30,230 nucleotides of DNA from Saccoglossus kowalevskii. Lineage: Eukaryota; Hemichordata; Enteropneusta; Harrimaniidae. Within the stretch, counting starts at the first letter, position 1, and each line of letters starts with the position of its first letter. The stretch covers positions 121,418-151,647 of the forward strand of contig NW_003120927.1 in the NCBI RefSeq assembly GCF_000003605.2, in the 5' to 3' direction. The notes under the pieces were generated by a model, which saw nothing but the letters and a program-made list of their open reading frames with translations, was not told the origin of the DNA and did not search any database. The position numbers and the translations under genes were made by a program. Positions 20,501-29,374 of the stretch are shown piece by piece.

Positions 20501-22169
20501 TAATAATTTCCTATTAGTACTTGTACCAGTTTTCTCTATTTGGTTGATCATACACCCACAATCACTATGAACAGTGTTCACAGTCATGTAATCTCAATAC
20601 AGTTAGATATTTAAGTGATTTTATTCAGTTTCACAGGTCTTCTGCTGCCAGATGTAAGACATTGCTTCAGCCAATCAAATAGCTAGATGCAGACTAACCA
20701 TATTAAAATAAACAATACACCCTGACATGACTTTATTTGTAATGTGACGAGTTTTAAGTTTGTTTGTTTCTTGGGCTCATTTGCATATTTAATTAATTCT
20801 ACATTTTCAATATTAATTTCATTTAAAGGATCCTTCTGATGAAATTGAACGCCTAAGAAGAGAAATAAAATGGTATCGCATGGAGTTAACTAACAGGGAA
20901 GGCAACTTTAACAGGGTATTTGCTGAGAATGCCCCAGTACGAATTGACCCAAGAACTGTAGGTAGCTTCGGGCATTTTACTCGTGAAAAGACAGTGATGA
21001 GTGGTGACCCAGTAAGCAGTGATTCGGTAAGTTAAATATTCAATTTAAAAACTCCATGTTTGTTTTATGACTTCAAAAGGAATGGAAGAGAAAAAGAAAA
21101 ATGTCCTGCAAATGTTAGTTTTTTATTGTTATGTTGCTTTTTTAAACAATTTCCCCATAATACAGTATAGATCCTTTGTGGTATCATAATGGTCAGCTCA
21201 TTACCTGTGAGAATACAGATTTGATTTCATGGTCGGCTGGCCACTATGCAGTGAAAAACAAAGTTCTTTCTGCTTATATGCCAGGTTCACAGATTGTCTA
21301 ATTCAAAATAGACACAATGTTGTTATCCCCATGTGTTGTTCCTATATTCAGTGCATGTTACAAATGGCAGTATATCCTTATTTCAAGGAGACACAGATTA
21401 CTATCGGGTTGCTTTAACTTTCTAATCTACAGGGAACTGACATGTACAGGTGTTTGCAATAACAAAAGTTTGAGAAAAATAAAAAACGATAAAAATTATA
21501 CTGATAATGGTGGTCGATTCAGCAATAGTTTCCATGACAATAATTTAAACAAATTATTATCAGTGGCATATTGGTGTACGTTTTATGTAGTTTATTTATA
21601 GAGACACCATTTTGAATTGCGACGTGATTGCGTCAATAAACAAATATGTAGTTCTGAGAGTGTAGTTAAAATGCCGTGGTTGTCATGTGGTTTAGTGTTC
21701 GATTTTAAGTCAGATGTAGCGTATACAGTTAATATAAAAGCAATTTTGCTGTGCAACGACTTTGACAGTTGTTGTTCAGGTTTTCATGCAAACAGCAAGG
21801 AATTAATTTCAGGCAAAGTTTTGAGATTACAGGAAGTGTTAATAAAAATGAAAATCTAATTGACCAGTGAAATTTTTCAAAATGGCTTCAAAATTTAAAC
21901 AATGCACCACTTTTTTACAGCAATGTTTGTTTTTTGGCAGTTCATCAATTTAACAGTTCACTTTGTTGTTTCTTTAGATCAGTATGTCAATTGGAGTGAC
22001 AGGTCGGGAACATATAACAACATCGTCACCAGGCAGATTGCCGGTACTCGGCGTGGACCATCGAAGACCAACCAACGTCAACGTCCTCTCATACAGCAGT
22101 ACTAGTGGTAGTAATCCCAGAATGTTGTCAAGGGAAAATAAAAGTCGCAAAGTTGTACCAAATCCGTGA
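13762..22169 (+). CDS. FAM184-like coiled-coil protein, three coding exons, 408 residues
   Basis: Spliced CDS: 13762-14598, 20829-21026 and 21978-22169 (279+66+63 residues plus TGA). Both introns are phase 0 with GT...AG ends. The ATG at 13762 is the first in frame after a TAA at 13750. Residues about 40-95 (MCKKVAELTQVVHMLFTRNH, then EIEAIKDAYEYEI) resemble the N-terminal FAM184 domain. Residues about 60-270 are a long, charged heptad-rich coiled coil (SRLENG, INRLEAI, LEDDVKML). Exon 2 carries YRMELTNREGNFNRVF, like the C-terminal motif I recall from FAM184 proteins. The tail is Ser/Pro-rich with SPGRLPVL. Vertebrate FAM184A/B are about 1,000 residues or more, so this is a compact relative. 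The function of the family is poorly known; a structural or scaffolding role is only inferred. The gene model is strong; the family name is moderately sure. Confidence 0.8.
14717..14745 (-). other. C-run tract; G-quadruplex motif on the minus strand
   Basis: C-runs of 5, 5, 6, 2 and 7 are separated by single A bases, so the minus strand, which is the template of this gene, has four runs of at least five G with short loops. It lies about 120 bp downstream of the exon 1 splice donor. Confidence 0.75.
15637..15683. repeat. 32-bp near-perfect palindrome flanked by 8-bp direct repeat
   Basis: The centre 15645-15676 has arms CATGGAAGGTATTAAC and GTTAGTACCTTCCATG, complementary at 15 of 16 positions. 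It is flanked by GCTGAGAT at 15637-15644 and again at 15676-15683 (sharing the palindrome's last base). An inverted repeat between short direct repeats looks like a minimal MITE or an internally deleted DNA-transposon relic. An 8-bp target duplication is typical of hAT elements, but the ends do not show a clear hAT terminus. Confidence 0.6.
16573..16785 (+). repeat. partial tandem repeat surrounding the 5' UTR copy
   Basis: Sequence near 16573 (GTATTCTGTTAGAAATGATT, then ATGTTGTA) recurs near 16741 (GTATTCCATTAGAAATCATG, then ATGTTGTA). The 5' UTR-like copy therefore sits between two related short segments about 168 bp apart. This suggests a fragment of a larger tandem or composite repeat. 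Confidence 0.45.
16621..16725 (+). repeat. diverged intronic copy of the coiled-coil gene's 5' UTR
   Basis: Aligning from ACATGTAGTTG at 13661 and 16621, the two segments share GACACC, GTCTGGAATA, ATTTA-GCTA, TGTAG-TGTAT and AGTTA-AAATT-AC in order. Identity is about 80% over the first 50 bases and about 70-75% overall by eye. The similarity stops at the base before the start codon of the gene. It may be a duplicated non-coding exon or a dispersed repeat exonised in the 5' UTR. Confidence 0.6.
16851..17375. mobile_element. TTACR-dyad TIR element, copy 1 (with nested fold-back insert)
   Basis: The ends are GAGGGGAGG and its exact reverse complement CCTCCCCTC, flanked on both sides by TTTATT (16845-16850 and 17376-17381), a likely 6-bp target duplication. 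Just inside are GGCAAGGGGGGTAGCTGG (left) and AACCCTTGCC (right), which are again inverted. The interior is a run of dyads ACR-N4-ACR embedded in TTAC/AAAATAA context, for example near 16907, 16938, 17210, 17249 and 17330. A second copy is at 26098-26492. There is no coding capacity, so it would be a non-autonomous DNA element or TIR-bounded satellite fragment. I do not recognise the family. Confidence 0.6.
16965..17097. mobile_element. nested fold-back segment inside TTACR element copy 1
   Basis: It starts ATTGAATGGTCCAA and ends TTGGACATTCAAT, imperfect inverted repeats. Further inward AGCTCTC and GAGAGCC also pair. The interior is CpG-rich, with GCATGCGC. It lacks the TTACR dyads that fill the rest of the element and has no counterpart in copy 2. 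Removing its 133 bp leaves about 392 bp, against 395 bp for copy 2, so a nested insertion is likely. No clear target duplication was seen. Confidence 0.5.
18966..19078. repeat. perfect 54-bp tandem duplication
   Basis: A unit beginning CTAATCTCTCTAGGGGCTTT is duplicated at a 54-bp period (18966 and 19020) with no mismatch that I can see, and the identity continues to CTAAT at 19078. The identity points to a very recent event or an assembly artefact. Confidence 0.9.
20829..21026 (+). CDS. coiled-coil gene, coding exon 2
   Basis: It is preceded by ATTTAAAG and followed by GTAAGT, with 66 codons and phase 0 at both ends. It encodes DEIERLRREIKWYRMELTN followed by REGNFNRVF, a pattern I recall near the C-terminus of FAM184-family proteins, then a loop rich in S/T/G. 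It is too short to stand out as an ORF, so it was found by reading the splice signals. An internal GTAAGC at 21012 could be an alternative donor. Confidence 0.8.
21027..21977 (+). other. intron 2 of the coiled-coil gene (951 bp)
   Basis: It begins GTAAGT and ends TTTCTTTAG with a good pyrimidine tract. It contains a decayed SINE-like head near 21175-21245 and two or three short ORFs without recognisable motifs. Confidence 0.75.
21175..21245 (+). repeat. decayed tRNA-derived SINE-like head
   Basis: The segment reads like a degraded tRNA: GGTCAGCTCATTACCTGTGA resembles the D-arm to anticodon region, then GATTTGATTTC is a degenerate B box, followed by GGTCGG. The pol III boxes no longer match the strict consensus, so this is a relic if it is a SINE at all. 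Confidence 0.35.
21978..22169 (+). CDS. coiled-coil gene, terminal coding exon 3
   Basis: The acceptor TTTCTTTAG is followed by 63 codons in phase 0 and TGA at 22167-22169. The encoded tail (ISMSIGVTGREHITTSS, SPGRLPVLGVDHRR, SYSSTSGSNP) is Ser/Pro/Arg-rich and looks disordered. An overlapping minus-strand ORF of 109 residues has no motif support. Confidence 0.78.
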   Translation: MSMSIGVTGREHITTSSPGRLPVLGVDHRRPTNVNVLSYSSTSGSNPRMLSRENKSRKVVPNP

Positions 22170-22378
22170 AGAGATGATATGTGATACAGTTTTTTACTCA
22201 TTGTAATATGAGCGAAATGTTCTCGCGTGCGAAAAACACCCAGACAATTTAAACTGTTGTTTATGTATGCTGAAAAACTAGGTAAACTGGAACATGGTGA
22301 CACAGAGAAAATTGTACATAAACGTTTGGATTTATATGATACTTAAGGACATAATTATTTTGAGAATAACCTGATTAT

Positions 22379-22384
22379 AATAAA
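22379..22384 (+). terminator. poly(A) signal of the coiled-coil gene
   Basis: AATAAA lies 210 bases after the stop codon, followed at about 25 bases by the GT-rich TTTGTCTTGT. Distance and context fit a 3' end near 22400. Confidence 0.6.
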
Positions 22385-24539
22385 TATTTTGAGGAAAAGA
22401 AAGAAACAAGTTTGTCTTGTATGCCTGAAACAATTTTAGGCAGTACAATTTAGATTGATAGAAAGCCACATTGTTTACCTGTCATTTGGGACAACTGATT
22501 TTATTTATGAGTTCCTCTTGCAATAATCACTTAGATTTTGTGGCTGTTCGTAACAATCTCACTCAGATATGACAGGCACAACTGGTTAAGTTCAATTAAG
22601 GTCAAATAATATAAGGATAAAGGTACAAACAAAGTGCATTAGAACAATGTCCTTGTACAGCAAAGCATCATGGGATATTGTAAACCATTTAATTTTCATT
22701 GGGGCGATTTCAGGTTTGCGCAGCAGTCGGGAAGATAAAATATTAGAAAGTCACAAAGACTCTATCTTGTGGGACTCAAGAGTAATTTACACTGCTACAA
22801 ATATTTGCAGTTTGACCTGACTTGCGAAAATGTGTCTCTCGGGGCAATTAAACTGGCTTACAAACAAGTGTATGGGATTAATAGATTGAAAAAGATAAAA
22901 ATAGTCACAAAAACATGGGAATTGTATTTTATGTGAAGAAAGTAAAATAAATAATCTTGCGTAACTTCTTTTTAACTGTGATTAACAGAACAAATAAATG
23001 TAAAGTTAGTTTTCAAAGTTTCTGTATTCATCCTAAATAGCAATAATCGGGAAAAATGTTTTGGAAAAGAAAATTGTCACATTCATGTGATTAAATTTAT
23101 AAATGATTGCAATCTTGCATTTTAAGGGAAGAAGCAATATTTTTTGTTAAGTTTTGTTATAGGACAAATAACCAATTTTATGTATGAGAAATTTGTGAAA
23201 AAAATATTTGTATGGCCGATAAGTTCACTAATAGATATAGATATGAATATATATTTTGAATGACAACTGAAGTATTTTAGTGAGTAAACTAGTGAGTAAA
23301 TTTAAGATACCCATTTGTAAATTTCAGTAAAATTGTATGGTTTTAGTCAAATGAAAGTGAATTTTGTAATAAATAAACCAGAAGTGATAGACAAGTTTTT
23401 TGGGTTCCCTGGTTGCTAAGTTATTGAGCTCATAACCATGATAAAAAGAAAGCGAGTGGGTGCAGATTTTATAAATAGTCATTTGTCTGAATTAAAATTA
23501 TTATTTTATCACACTATGTTTAACAAATTGTATTTTCTCTTGCTTTATATCTGTTTATGAATGAAAAAAAAAATGTTTTTCATATCTCATTAACTTTAAA
23601 AGAAACTTGGATGAATAAAAAGTAAAACAAACATTTTTAGTACCAAAAAAATCTGGTATAGTGAAAAACTGCATATCTACATCAATTTGGTTAAAAAATT
23701 GACATTGTCTCACATTGAAGGACCTGGAGACCCTGGAATGTGACTATTAAGGCAGTGCAAACCGATTTAAAAAATTGCACTACAAAGCATGTTACTACAC
23801 ATATATGCAGTGCATTATGGGAGATAACCTTCCATTGTATATAATGAAAAGCTGTTATCTCCATGGAAACTCATTAAATTATGTAATTTTTTTTAAAATG
23901 TTGTAACAATAATAATATATCACACTTTCATTCCATGTCATCGAGCAAAATATTACGACATGAATAAATAATCTCGTCAGAGAAACCTGTATAAAAATGG
24001 CATTTTGACTATTTTTCCCATGATTTTTCAGACCCTGTGTCTCAAAAAATCATCCAGTGAAAACACCACCACCACCATTATTTTTTTTTCATTTTCAGGA
24101 GCCTCATAGTATGACATATAATCATCAATTCATCTTGAATCTCATTAAATAAAAATGTCAGAATTTCATATCTTTGTTATTGGATATGCTGTAGACATAG
24201 TGTTCATTGCAGTTGGCATCTGTATTTAATGAGAGATGTTGTCTAATCTGTCTGTGTCGTTTATCAGATTTCTATGCAGTCAAAAATCATATTTATTTAA
24301 ATAGCAGCCACGTATCATGGCAACTGCATAACTTTGTTTTGACATCCTGGTACCATGGTGTAACATTGAGCCGAATTGGTCTAACTGCTACCAAGTACTG
24401 CACAGTGTACAGGCTACTGTATATGGCTTAATTATTCGCTGGGTTTTATTTTTCCTTATATTGATGATGGCTAAATGTGCTAAATAAAAACCCAGTGACT
24501 ATTCATATGTAACAATAGAATTTATTGTTTCCTTCACAG

Positions 24540-24561
24540 ACCACAGTGAATTTAGAACCCT
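24540..24561 (+). other. candidate 22-nt microexon
   Basis: A strong acceptor (TTTATTGTTTCCTTCACAG) and a near-perfect donor (GTAAGTATT) bracket 22 bases. In phase 0 it would encode TTVNLEP plus one base. No host transcript is evident, so it may be an alternative exon, part of a non-coding RNA, or chance. Confidence 0.25.
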
Positions 24562-25146
24562 GTAAGTATTCTGGCAAATTTGCTACAATTAAATATTTCA
24601 CTCTAAACATACTCTGGTAATGATATGGCCTGTATTTGTAGGCTATGATTTGCATATTCATGAGTAAACTTCAAAAAAGCAAATGGCTCATGAATCAGCG
24701 CTTGTTTTTGAATGAGGGTTCTTGTTATAGATTGTTTGTTCAATAGTAATGAGAGAGATACGCCAATTGGTGCTTTGGAAATTACTAAATGCTACAATTT
24801 AGGCATATTTTACGCTAATGTTTATACACACCTTATGTACTGCTGTATACTAGTAGTACATTTCAAACTATTTGCATAAATACAAGTCATGTGACCTGAC
24901 ATATACTCCTTGTTCTTTTGGTTCACAATTATATAAAATATTTTGAATACAAATTAAGCCTATGTACATGTATGTATGTTGATTATTTTGATTACTGTAA
25001 TTAATAAATATGTTATTTTGATATACTGCGTCTCCCGTGGTAACCAACTCATAAGACAATTATCTGTGTATTATTGCAGACAGATACGAAAATGTTGCAA
25101 TAGGCCTTGCTTGACCCACAAAAGTCACACATCCTGGTGATTTTTT

Positions 25147-25164
25147 GAGGAGGAGGGGGGGGGG
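25147..25164 (+). repeat. G-rich tract
   Basis: GAGGAGGA is followed by a run of about ten G. It is a low-complexity, G-quadruplex-prone tract with no gene context. Confidence 0.7.
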
Positions 25165-25247
25165 ATTCACTAGCTACCCAGTAAGTGAATTACGAGTTAA
25201 ATTTCACAAAAAGTGTGAAAATAGTCTAATATTGATAATTATTGCAG

Positions 25248-25283
25248 TTATTGTACAACAAAACTGCCAGAAATTACCAGGAT
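25248..25283 (+). other. candidate 36-nt microexon
   Basis: An acceptor-like ATTATTGCAG and a donor GTAAGTTAT bracket 36 bases that are open in all three frames. It may belong with the 22-nt segment 700 bases upstream. There is no independent evidence of expression. Confidence 0.22.
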
Positions 25284-26097
25284 GTAAGTTATGAAATGCT
25301 TTTATTAAATATCCCTGTAAATGTTTGATTATTTTTTGAATGTAACTGTTAATATACTTAATAAATAAAATATTATTTGCATAGTAGTTTTGTTACTGAA
25401 TTGTTTCTATATATCATCCGGAAGACTAATATTTTAAGAACAAATGCTCTAAAACTGAAATATTGATATACATCTTTTTTTTATATATATATTTTAAATC
25501 AATACAGTAGTAAAGTCATTAATTTATTAACTAGTCATTGCCAATCAAGTTTTCGGAATCCAATAAATACTTTTTCAAATTTAATATTCAGTTCTGAATT
25601 TCGCCGTTTCCTTGCTGAATGTTAAAACGTAACCGTTGGTTCGTGTAATTGAAACCCATGCATTGACGTATGTACTTCAATGCTTATCGGTTCACTACCT
25701 GGGCTACTTGACCACCAAGTTGTTTATTTGTTTGTATGAAGCATGTCAGTAATTGATTGCTATTAGAGTTTTCATTATACTGATCATTTTATCTAAAACC
25801 ACTGATGTTGATTTCCATTTAAAGGTTCGGTGCATATATTGATTCACTTTTTTTTCGACCATTGACGTCTAGTGGACCATTAATTAAATTTGCTGGGCAT
25901 TTTACAGTGAAACTGCCTCTCTGTGACGACGTGAAAAAAATCTTGTTTGTATATCATACATGTCATGTGAAACAAACAAGGCGTATAAAACGCCATCTCT
26001 CACAAGCACGTGCTTAACAATGACCAAACTGGTTCTTAATTGTTTTAGATTCTTGTCACATGAGGGCACTGTTTAATTTGTAAACTATCAAATTATC

Positions 26098-26492
26098 GAG
26101 GTAGATTTGGGGGGTAGCTGGTACATGTTTCTGGAAATAAAAACGACATTTTACGTTTTTACAGGAAATAAAATGAAAGTATAGTAAAAATAGGTTTTTA
26201 CACTTTACAGATATAAAGCAAATTCCTAATTACATTTTACCTTTTTATAATATTTTTGATAATTTGAATTTAAGAATCAAAATTAGAAATTACGACATTT
26301 AATTTGGAAAATGCTTTATACGCTTACAAAAATTAATATCTTTGTACAAATTACGGACGAATAAAATAGCTGATTACATTTTACACCTTGTCCATGTCTA
26401 CGAATTTACGTTTTTTTATTTATTTAAATTACATTATTACGAAAATAAAAACAATTGATTACAGCTTACGAAAATACCCCTTGCCAACCCTC
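26098..26492. mobile_element. TTACR-dyad TIR element, copy 2
   Basis: It shares GGGGGGTAGCTGGTAC and GGAAATAAAA at the left end and CGAAAATA-CCCTTGCC at the right end with copy 1, in the same orientation. The outer ends are GAGGTAGATTTGGGG and (reverse complement) GAGGGTTGGCAAGGGG, so both begin GAGG. The interior carries about nine ACR-N4/5-ACR dyads (near 26195, 26231, 26371 and 26460). Its 395-bp length matches copy 1 without the nested insert. The flanking target duplication is not clear (AAATTATC against AAGATTATG). Confidence 0.6.
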
Positions 26493-26949
26493 AAGATTAT
26501 GTAACCTTGAAAGAGGGTGCAACTAAAAGGCAGTCACGGAGAAAGCTGGCAAGAATGATGTGCGATGATACCACGCTCTAGCAAGTTTTGTCTAATTTGG
26601 TTTCCCTGGGCGTAAATATTTCTGAAAAAATGACATAATCCATCGTTCGATAAGACTTAGACCTAAAAATGACGTGTGTGGTTGAGTCATAGACCATCTG
26701 ACAAAGGAATTAACAGTTGGTCCGATTTTTAAAGTGGCCTGCACTGCTGTAATGTGTAACCCCACAGATAGAACGATGCTTTGTGTGTTGTGAATACAAA
26801 TTCTTGTGTTGGATTGCTTGACGCACCGTTGGTAACAGCTATTTTTATGGACTTTTTATGCGCCCTCATACAAAAAAACAACAACAATTCCTTTCTGTGC
26901 CACCGAAGGCGCTGTTGTCAGCTGCTGATGAAAGTCAAAGATTTTAAAG
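26493..26949 (+). other. 5' flank and 5' UTR of the Kelch gene
   Basis: No ORF here is credible; a 77-residue ORF overlapping the Kelch start in another frame is a shadow. GC content rises from about 26500. No TATA box at a fitting distance was found. An in-frame TGA at 26929-26931 bounds the CDS upstream. Confidence 0.45.
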
Positions 26950-28707
26950 ATGGCGAGCAAGATTCGGATTTTTTCAAAAATGTCCCACCCATCGTCTGTG
27001 TTGACGCAGTTTAGGCGTTATCAGTGCAATGGTGCATTCTGTGACATGAAACTCGTTGTTGGAGATCATAGATTCAACGCTCATCGCATCGTTCTGGCCG
27101 CTTGCAGCCCGTACTTCGAGGCGCTATTTCGTAGCAGCCTACAGGAATCTCAAGCAGGCAGCGTTGAGTTGATCTGTACGACTGGGGTTGGAATGGAGGC
27201 GATTTTGAAATACGTATATACCGGCGAAGTTGAACTGACGGTGGACAACACACACGATATTTTGAGGGGCGCTGATCACCTTATGATCGATGACTTGAAG
27301 GAATTCTGTGAGATTTTCTTGCAGACAATGTTGTCACCTTCGAACTGCACGAGTTACTTGGAGACGGCGGAGTTGTACAATCTGTCCCGGCTACAGGACG
27401 ATGCCCAGCGTTTGATAGAAAGTCGTTTCAGCGAATTTCTTAAACAGAATGAACAGGAACTCTTAGAGTTATCGTTTGAAAAAATATTGTCATTCTTGTC
27501 AAACGAGAGAATTGTGGTGAGTAGGGAAGAGGGCGTTTTTGAGTTTGTTGTCAAGTGGGTCACACATGATGAAAAGCGAATTGAACAGTTTCCCAAATTG
27601 CTGATGTGTGTGCGGCTGATTCATATTGAGAAAGACTACTTGTTCAACTGTGTGCTGAATGAGAAATTAGTCACACAAAACGACACGTGTAGAGAGTATG
27701 TCAGCGAGGCTGTGCGCTTTTATATGTCTGACAATCATACTATTGAAAATCACCGACCAGGAAGACTGGTTGACGTGGTCGTACTTGCAGGGGGCAACAT
27801 CAGCAGAAGTGCACAGTCAAGACGTACAATATCAATCGACCATACAGCAACTGATACTGTATTCGGTTATGTGGTCTGCGAAGATAGATGGGTACAGCTA
27901 CCCAGCCTCCCGGGTAAAATATCTTGGAGACCCGTGGTTTGCAGAGACAACAAAATCATCATCATTGGTAGTTCGCAGGAACGGTGTCTGAAAAATGTAT
28001 ATATGTATGACCCATTGCTCAATAAATGGACAGTAATGCCTGAAACAAACCATGACCATAAATTAGGCTACGCTGTCATTTGTAATGGTAAACTATACGC
28101 TATTGGCGGCTACCCGAGCCCCAGGTCCCTAGAAATGTTCAATGACGATGAAAACCGCTGGGTGGAAAAATCCCCAATGCTCAGCGACCATTACATCTTT
28201 AAAGCCACGGTTATCAACAACAGATATATCTATGCTTTTGGGATCGAAACCGCCGGACAGATTGAGTACTATGATACACTGACCGATCATTGGACTATTG
28301 AGCCCCATGGGGATTGGAATCAACTGAATGCTGACCCCACATGGCAGCTCTATCCACCGATAGTGAGAGAGACGCCAGACACGATTGAAATTACCCGTCT
28401 GGGTAGCAGGTGTATTGCTATCAACAAATGTGAGAGGGAGATAACCAGCATTGATTGTCCAAGATTTCCAATTCCCGATATGTCCAGACGTCATCACGCT
28501 AATATTTGTGACATTCAAGGCGATATTTTTATTTGTTGTGGTAGAAAATATGCAGCCAATACAGATGTGCCTCGTCCGGACGATTCTGGTTACATTTTTA
28601 ATACGTCTAGTGGAGAATGGAAAAGCATTGCCCCAACTGTGCAGCGAATAAGTCATGCTTCCTGCGTTGCTGTCAAGATCCCTTATTATTTTGTTAAGGA
28701 AATGTAG
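26950..28707 (+). CDS. BTB-BACK-Kelch (kelch-like, KLHL-type) protein, intronless, 585 residues
   Basis: Residues about 21-127 form a BTB domain (CDMKLVVGDHRFNAHRIVLA, SPYFEALF, YVYTGEVEL). Residues about 130-240 form the BACK domain (NCTSYLETAELYNLSRLQD, FEFVVKWV, LLMCVRLIHI). The C-terminal half has degenerate Kelch blades: NVYMYDPLLNKWTVMP, KLYAIGGYPSPRSLEMFN, IEYYDTLTDHWTIEP, and SGYIFNTSSGEWKSIAP. The Gly-Gly doublet is kept at VLAGGN (281-282) and YAIGGY (386-387) and lost in others (IIIIGSS, IYAFGIE, IFICCGRK). Length matches KLHL proteins (about 550-650). Known of the family: BTB/BACK bind CUL3 and the Kelch propeller recruits substrates for ubiquitination; the substrate here is unknown. 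The ATG at 26950 has a good context (AAAG-ATG-G) and follows an in-frame TGA; an alternative ATG lies at 26980. The absence of introns suggests a retrocopy or a member of an expanded family. Confidence 0.92.
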   Translation: MASKIRIFSKMSHPSSVLTQFRRYQCNGAFCDMKLVVGDHRFNAHRIVLAACSPYFEALFRSSLQESQAGSVELICTTGVGMEAILKYVYTGEVELTVDNTHDILRGADHLMIDDLKEFCEIFLQTMLSPSNCTSYLETAELYNLSRLQDDAQRLIESRFSEFLKQNEQELLELSFEKILSFLSNERIVVSREEGVFEFVVKWVTHDEKRIEQFPKLLMCVRLIHIEKDYLFNCVLNEKLVTQNDTCREYVSEAVRFYMSDNHTIENHRPGRLVDVVVLAGGNISRSAQSRRTISIDHTATDTVFGYVVCEDRWVQLPSLPGKISWRPVVCRDNKIIIIGSSQERCLKNVYMYDPLLNKWTVMPETNHDHKLGYAVICNGKLYAIGGYPSPRSLEMFNDDENRWVEKSPMLSDHYIFKATVINNRYIYAFGIETAGQIEYYDTLTDHWTIEPHGDWNQLNADPTWQLYPPIVRETPDTIEITRLGSRCIAINKCEREITSIDCPRFPIPDMSRRHHANICDIQGDIFICCGRKYAANTDVPRPDDSGYIFNTSSGEWKSIAPTVQRISHASCVAVKIPYYFVKEM

Positions 28708-29004
28708 ATTACAGTAAATTTCAGAATACACATTTTCATGACTCGGTGATATTTTGTAGCAGGAAAACTTCACATTGGCTTTCATGAAATTTTGTCTCTT
28801 GAACACCATTAAACCATCATGTAATGAAAATTATTATCTGCAAAAATTAAACAATTAATTATTTATTTGGGTAACCTTATAGAGGCAACTGAAAATGTCC
28901 ATAATTTGTTTATTTAGTTTAAACGTCATGTATCTACCACTATTACATGGGTATATCGTGATACAGGGAGAGGGGGGATACTGTTGGATGATTGGATCCT
29001 ATCT
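28708..29004 (+). other. Kelch gene 3' UTR/flank
   Basis: AT-rich. Weak ATTAAA hexamers lie at 28808-28813 and 28846-28851. The first canonical AATAAA is at 29361, beyond the 31-bp minisatellite. An antisense ORF running from here into the Kelch CDS (28129-28809) has no motifs and mirrors the gene. Confidence 0.5.
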
Positions 29005-29310
29005 GTTTTCTTGATTACTAGTAGCCTGGTTACCAAAGTAATGCTCTGTTGATTAACCTGGTTACCCGTGTACCGTTCTGTTGATAGTCTGGTTACTCAG
29101 GTATGGTTCTGTTGATCGCCTTGTTACCTGAGTACCGTTCTTTTTATAGTCTGGTTACTCATGTACCGTTCTCTTGATAGTCAGGTTACCAGAGTACCGT
29201 TCTGTTGATAGACTGATTACCCGAGTACCATTCTGTTGATTAGCCTGGCTACCTGAGTGTCATTTTTTTGATTAGCCTGGTTACCATAGTACCGTTCCAC
29301 TAATTACCCA
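29005..29310. repeat. 31-bp minisatellite, about 10 copies
   Basis: Unit starts fall at about 29005, 29043, 29075, 29106, 29137, 29168, 29199, 29230, 29262 and 29294, with a period of 31-32 bp after a longer first unit. The core is GTTCTGTTGATAGTCTGGTT followed by ACCCGAGTACC. Each unit holds GGTTAC and GTACC, which are partly complementary. Units are diverged (about 75-90% alike by eye), so the array is not very recent. It would lie in the Kelch 3' UTR if the 29361 poly(A) signal is used. Confidence 0.88.
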
Positions 29311-29360
29311 TGCTCCAGTATCGTCTGTACTTCCTGCTAAAATTTTGCTCTCTAATCAAT

Positions 29361-29374
29361 AATAAATAAATAAA
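29361..29374 (+). terminator. candidate poly(A) signal cluster (overlapping AATAAA)
   Basis: Three overlapping AATAAA hexamers occur in a row 654 bases after the Kelch stop codon. It is the first canonical signal downstream. Use of it would place the 31-bp minisatellite in the 3' UTR. A simple AAAT repeat could also produce it by chance. Confidence 0.4.

Larger units (their letters stand above)
14599..20828 (+). other. intron 1 of the coiled-coil gene (6.2 kb), repeat-rich
   Basis: It begins GTGAGT and ends ATTTAAAG, with a weak pyrimidine tract. It contains a C-run G-quadruplex-type tract (14717-14745), a palindrome flanked by an 8-bp direct repeat (15637-15683), a copy of the 5' UTR (16621-16725), the TTACR element (16851-17375), and a 54-bp tandem duplication (18966-19078). 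ORFs of 60-83 residues inside show no recognised motif. I did not find further coding exons, and the direct exon 1-exon 2 junction keeps the frame. Confidence 0.75.
22385..26097. other. spacer between the coiled-coil and Kelch genes
   Basis: It is AT-rich with no long supported ORF. Seen in it: a 9-bp inverted repeat GGAGATAAC/GTTATCTCC near 23820-23862; a G-run at 25147-25164; and two microexon-like segments (24540-24561, 25248-25283). Another strong acceptor-like site lies at 24099, followed by a 17-codon frame and AATAAA near 24146. Whether a further small gene or alternative 3' exons lie here cannot be settled from sequence alone. Confidence 0.5.

Noticed and set aside
21617-21859. 80-residue ORF inside intron 2
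   Set aside because: No similarity recognised, and it lies wholly in an intron with good splice sites. Its length is expected by chance.
24100-24153. possible terminal exon (strong acceptor at 24099, 17 codons, then a poly(A)-like hexamer near 24146)
   Set aside because: Too short to carry recognisable sequence, and the acceptor's T-run is common in this AT-rich DNA; noted only as context for the microexon candidates.
28129-28809. 226-residue minus-strand ORF opposite the Kelch gene
   Set aside because: No recognisable motif, and it lies antisense to well-supported Kelch blades.
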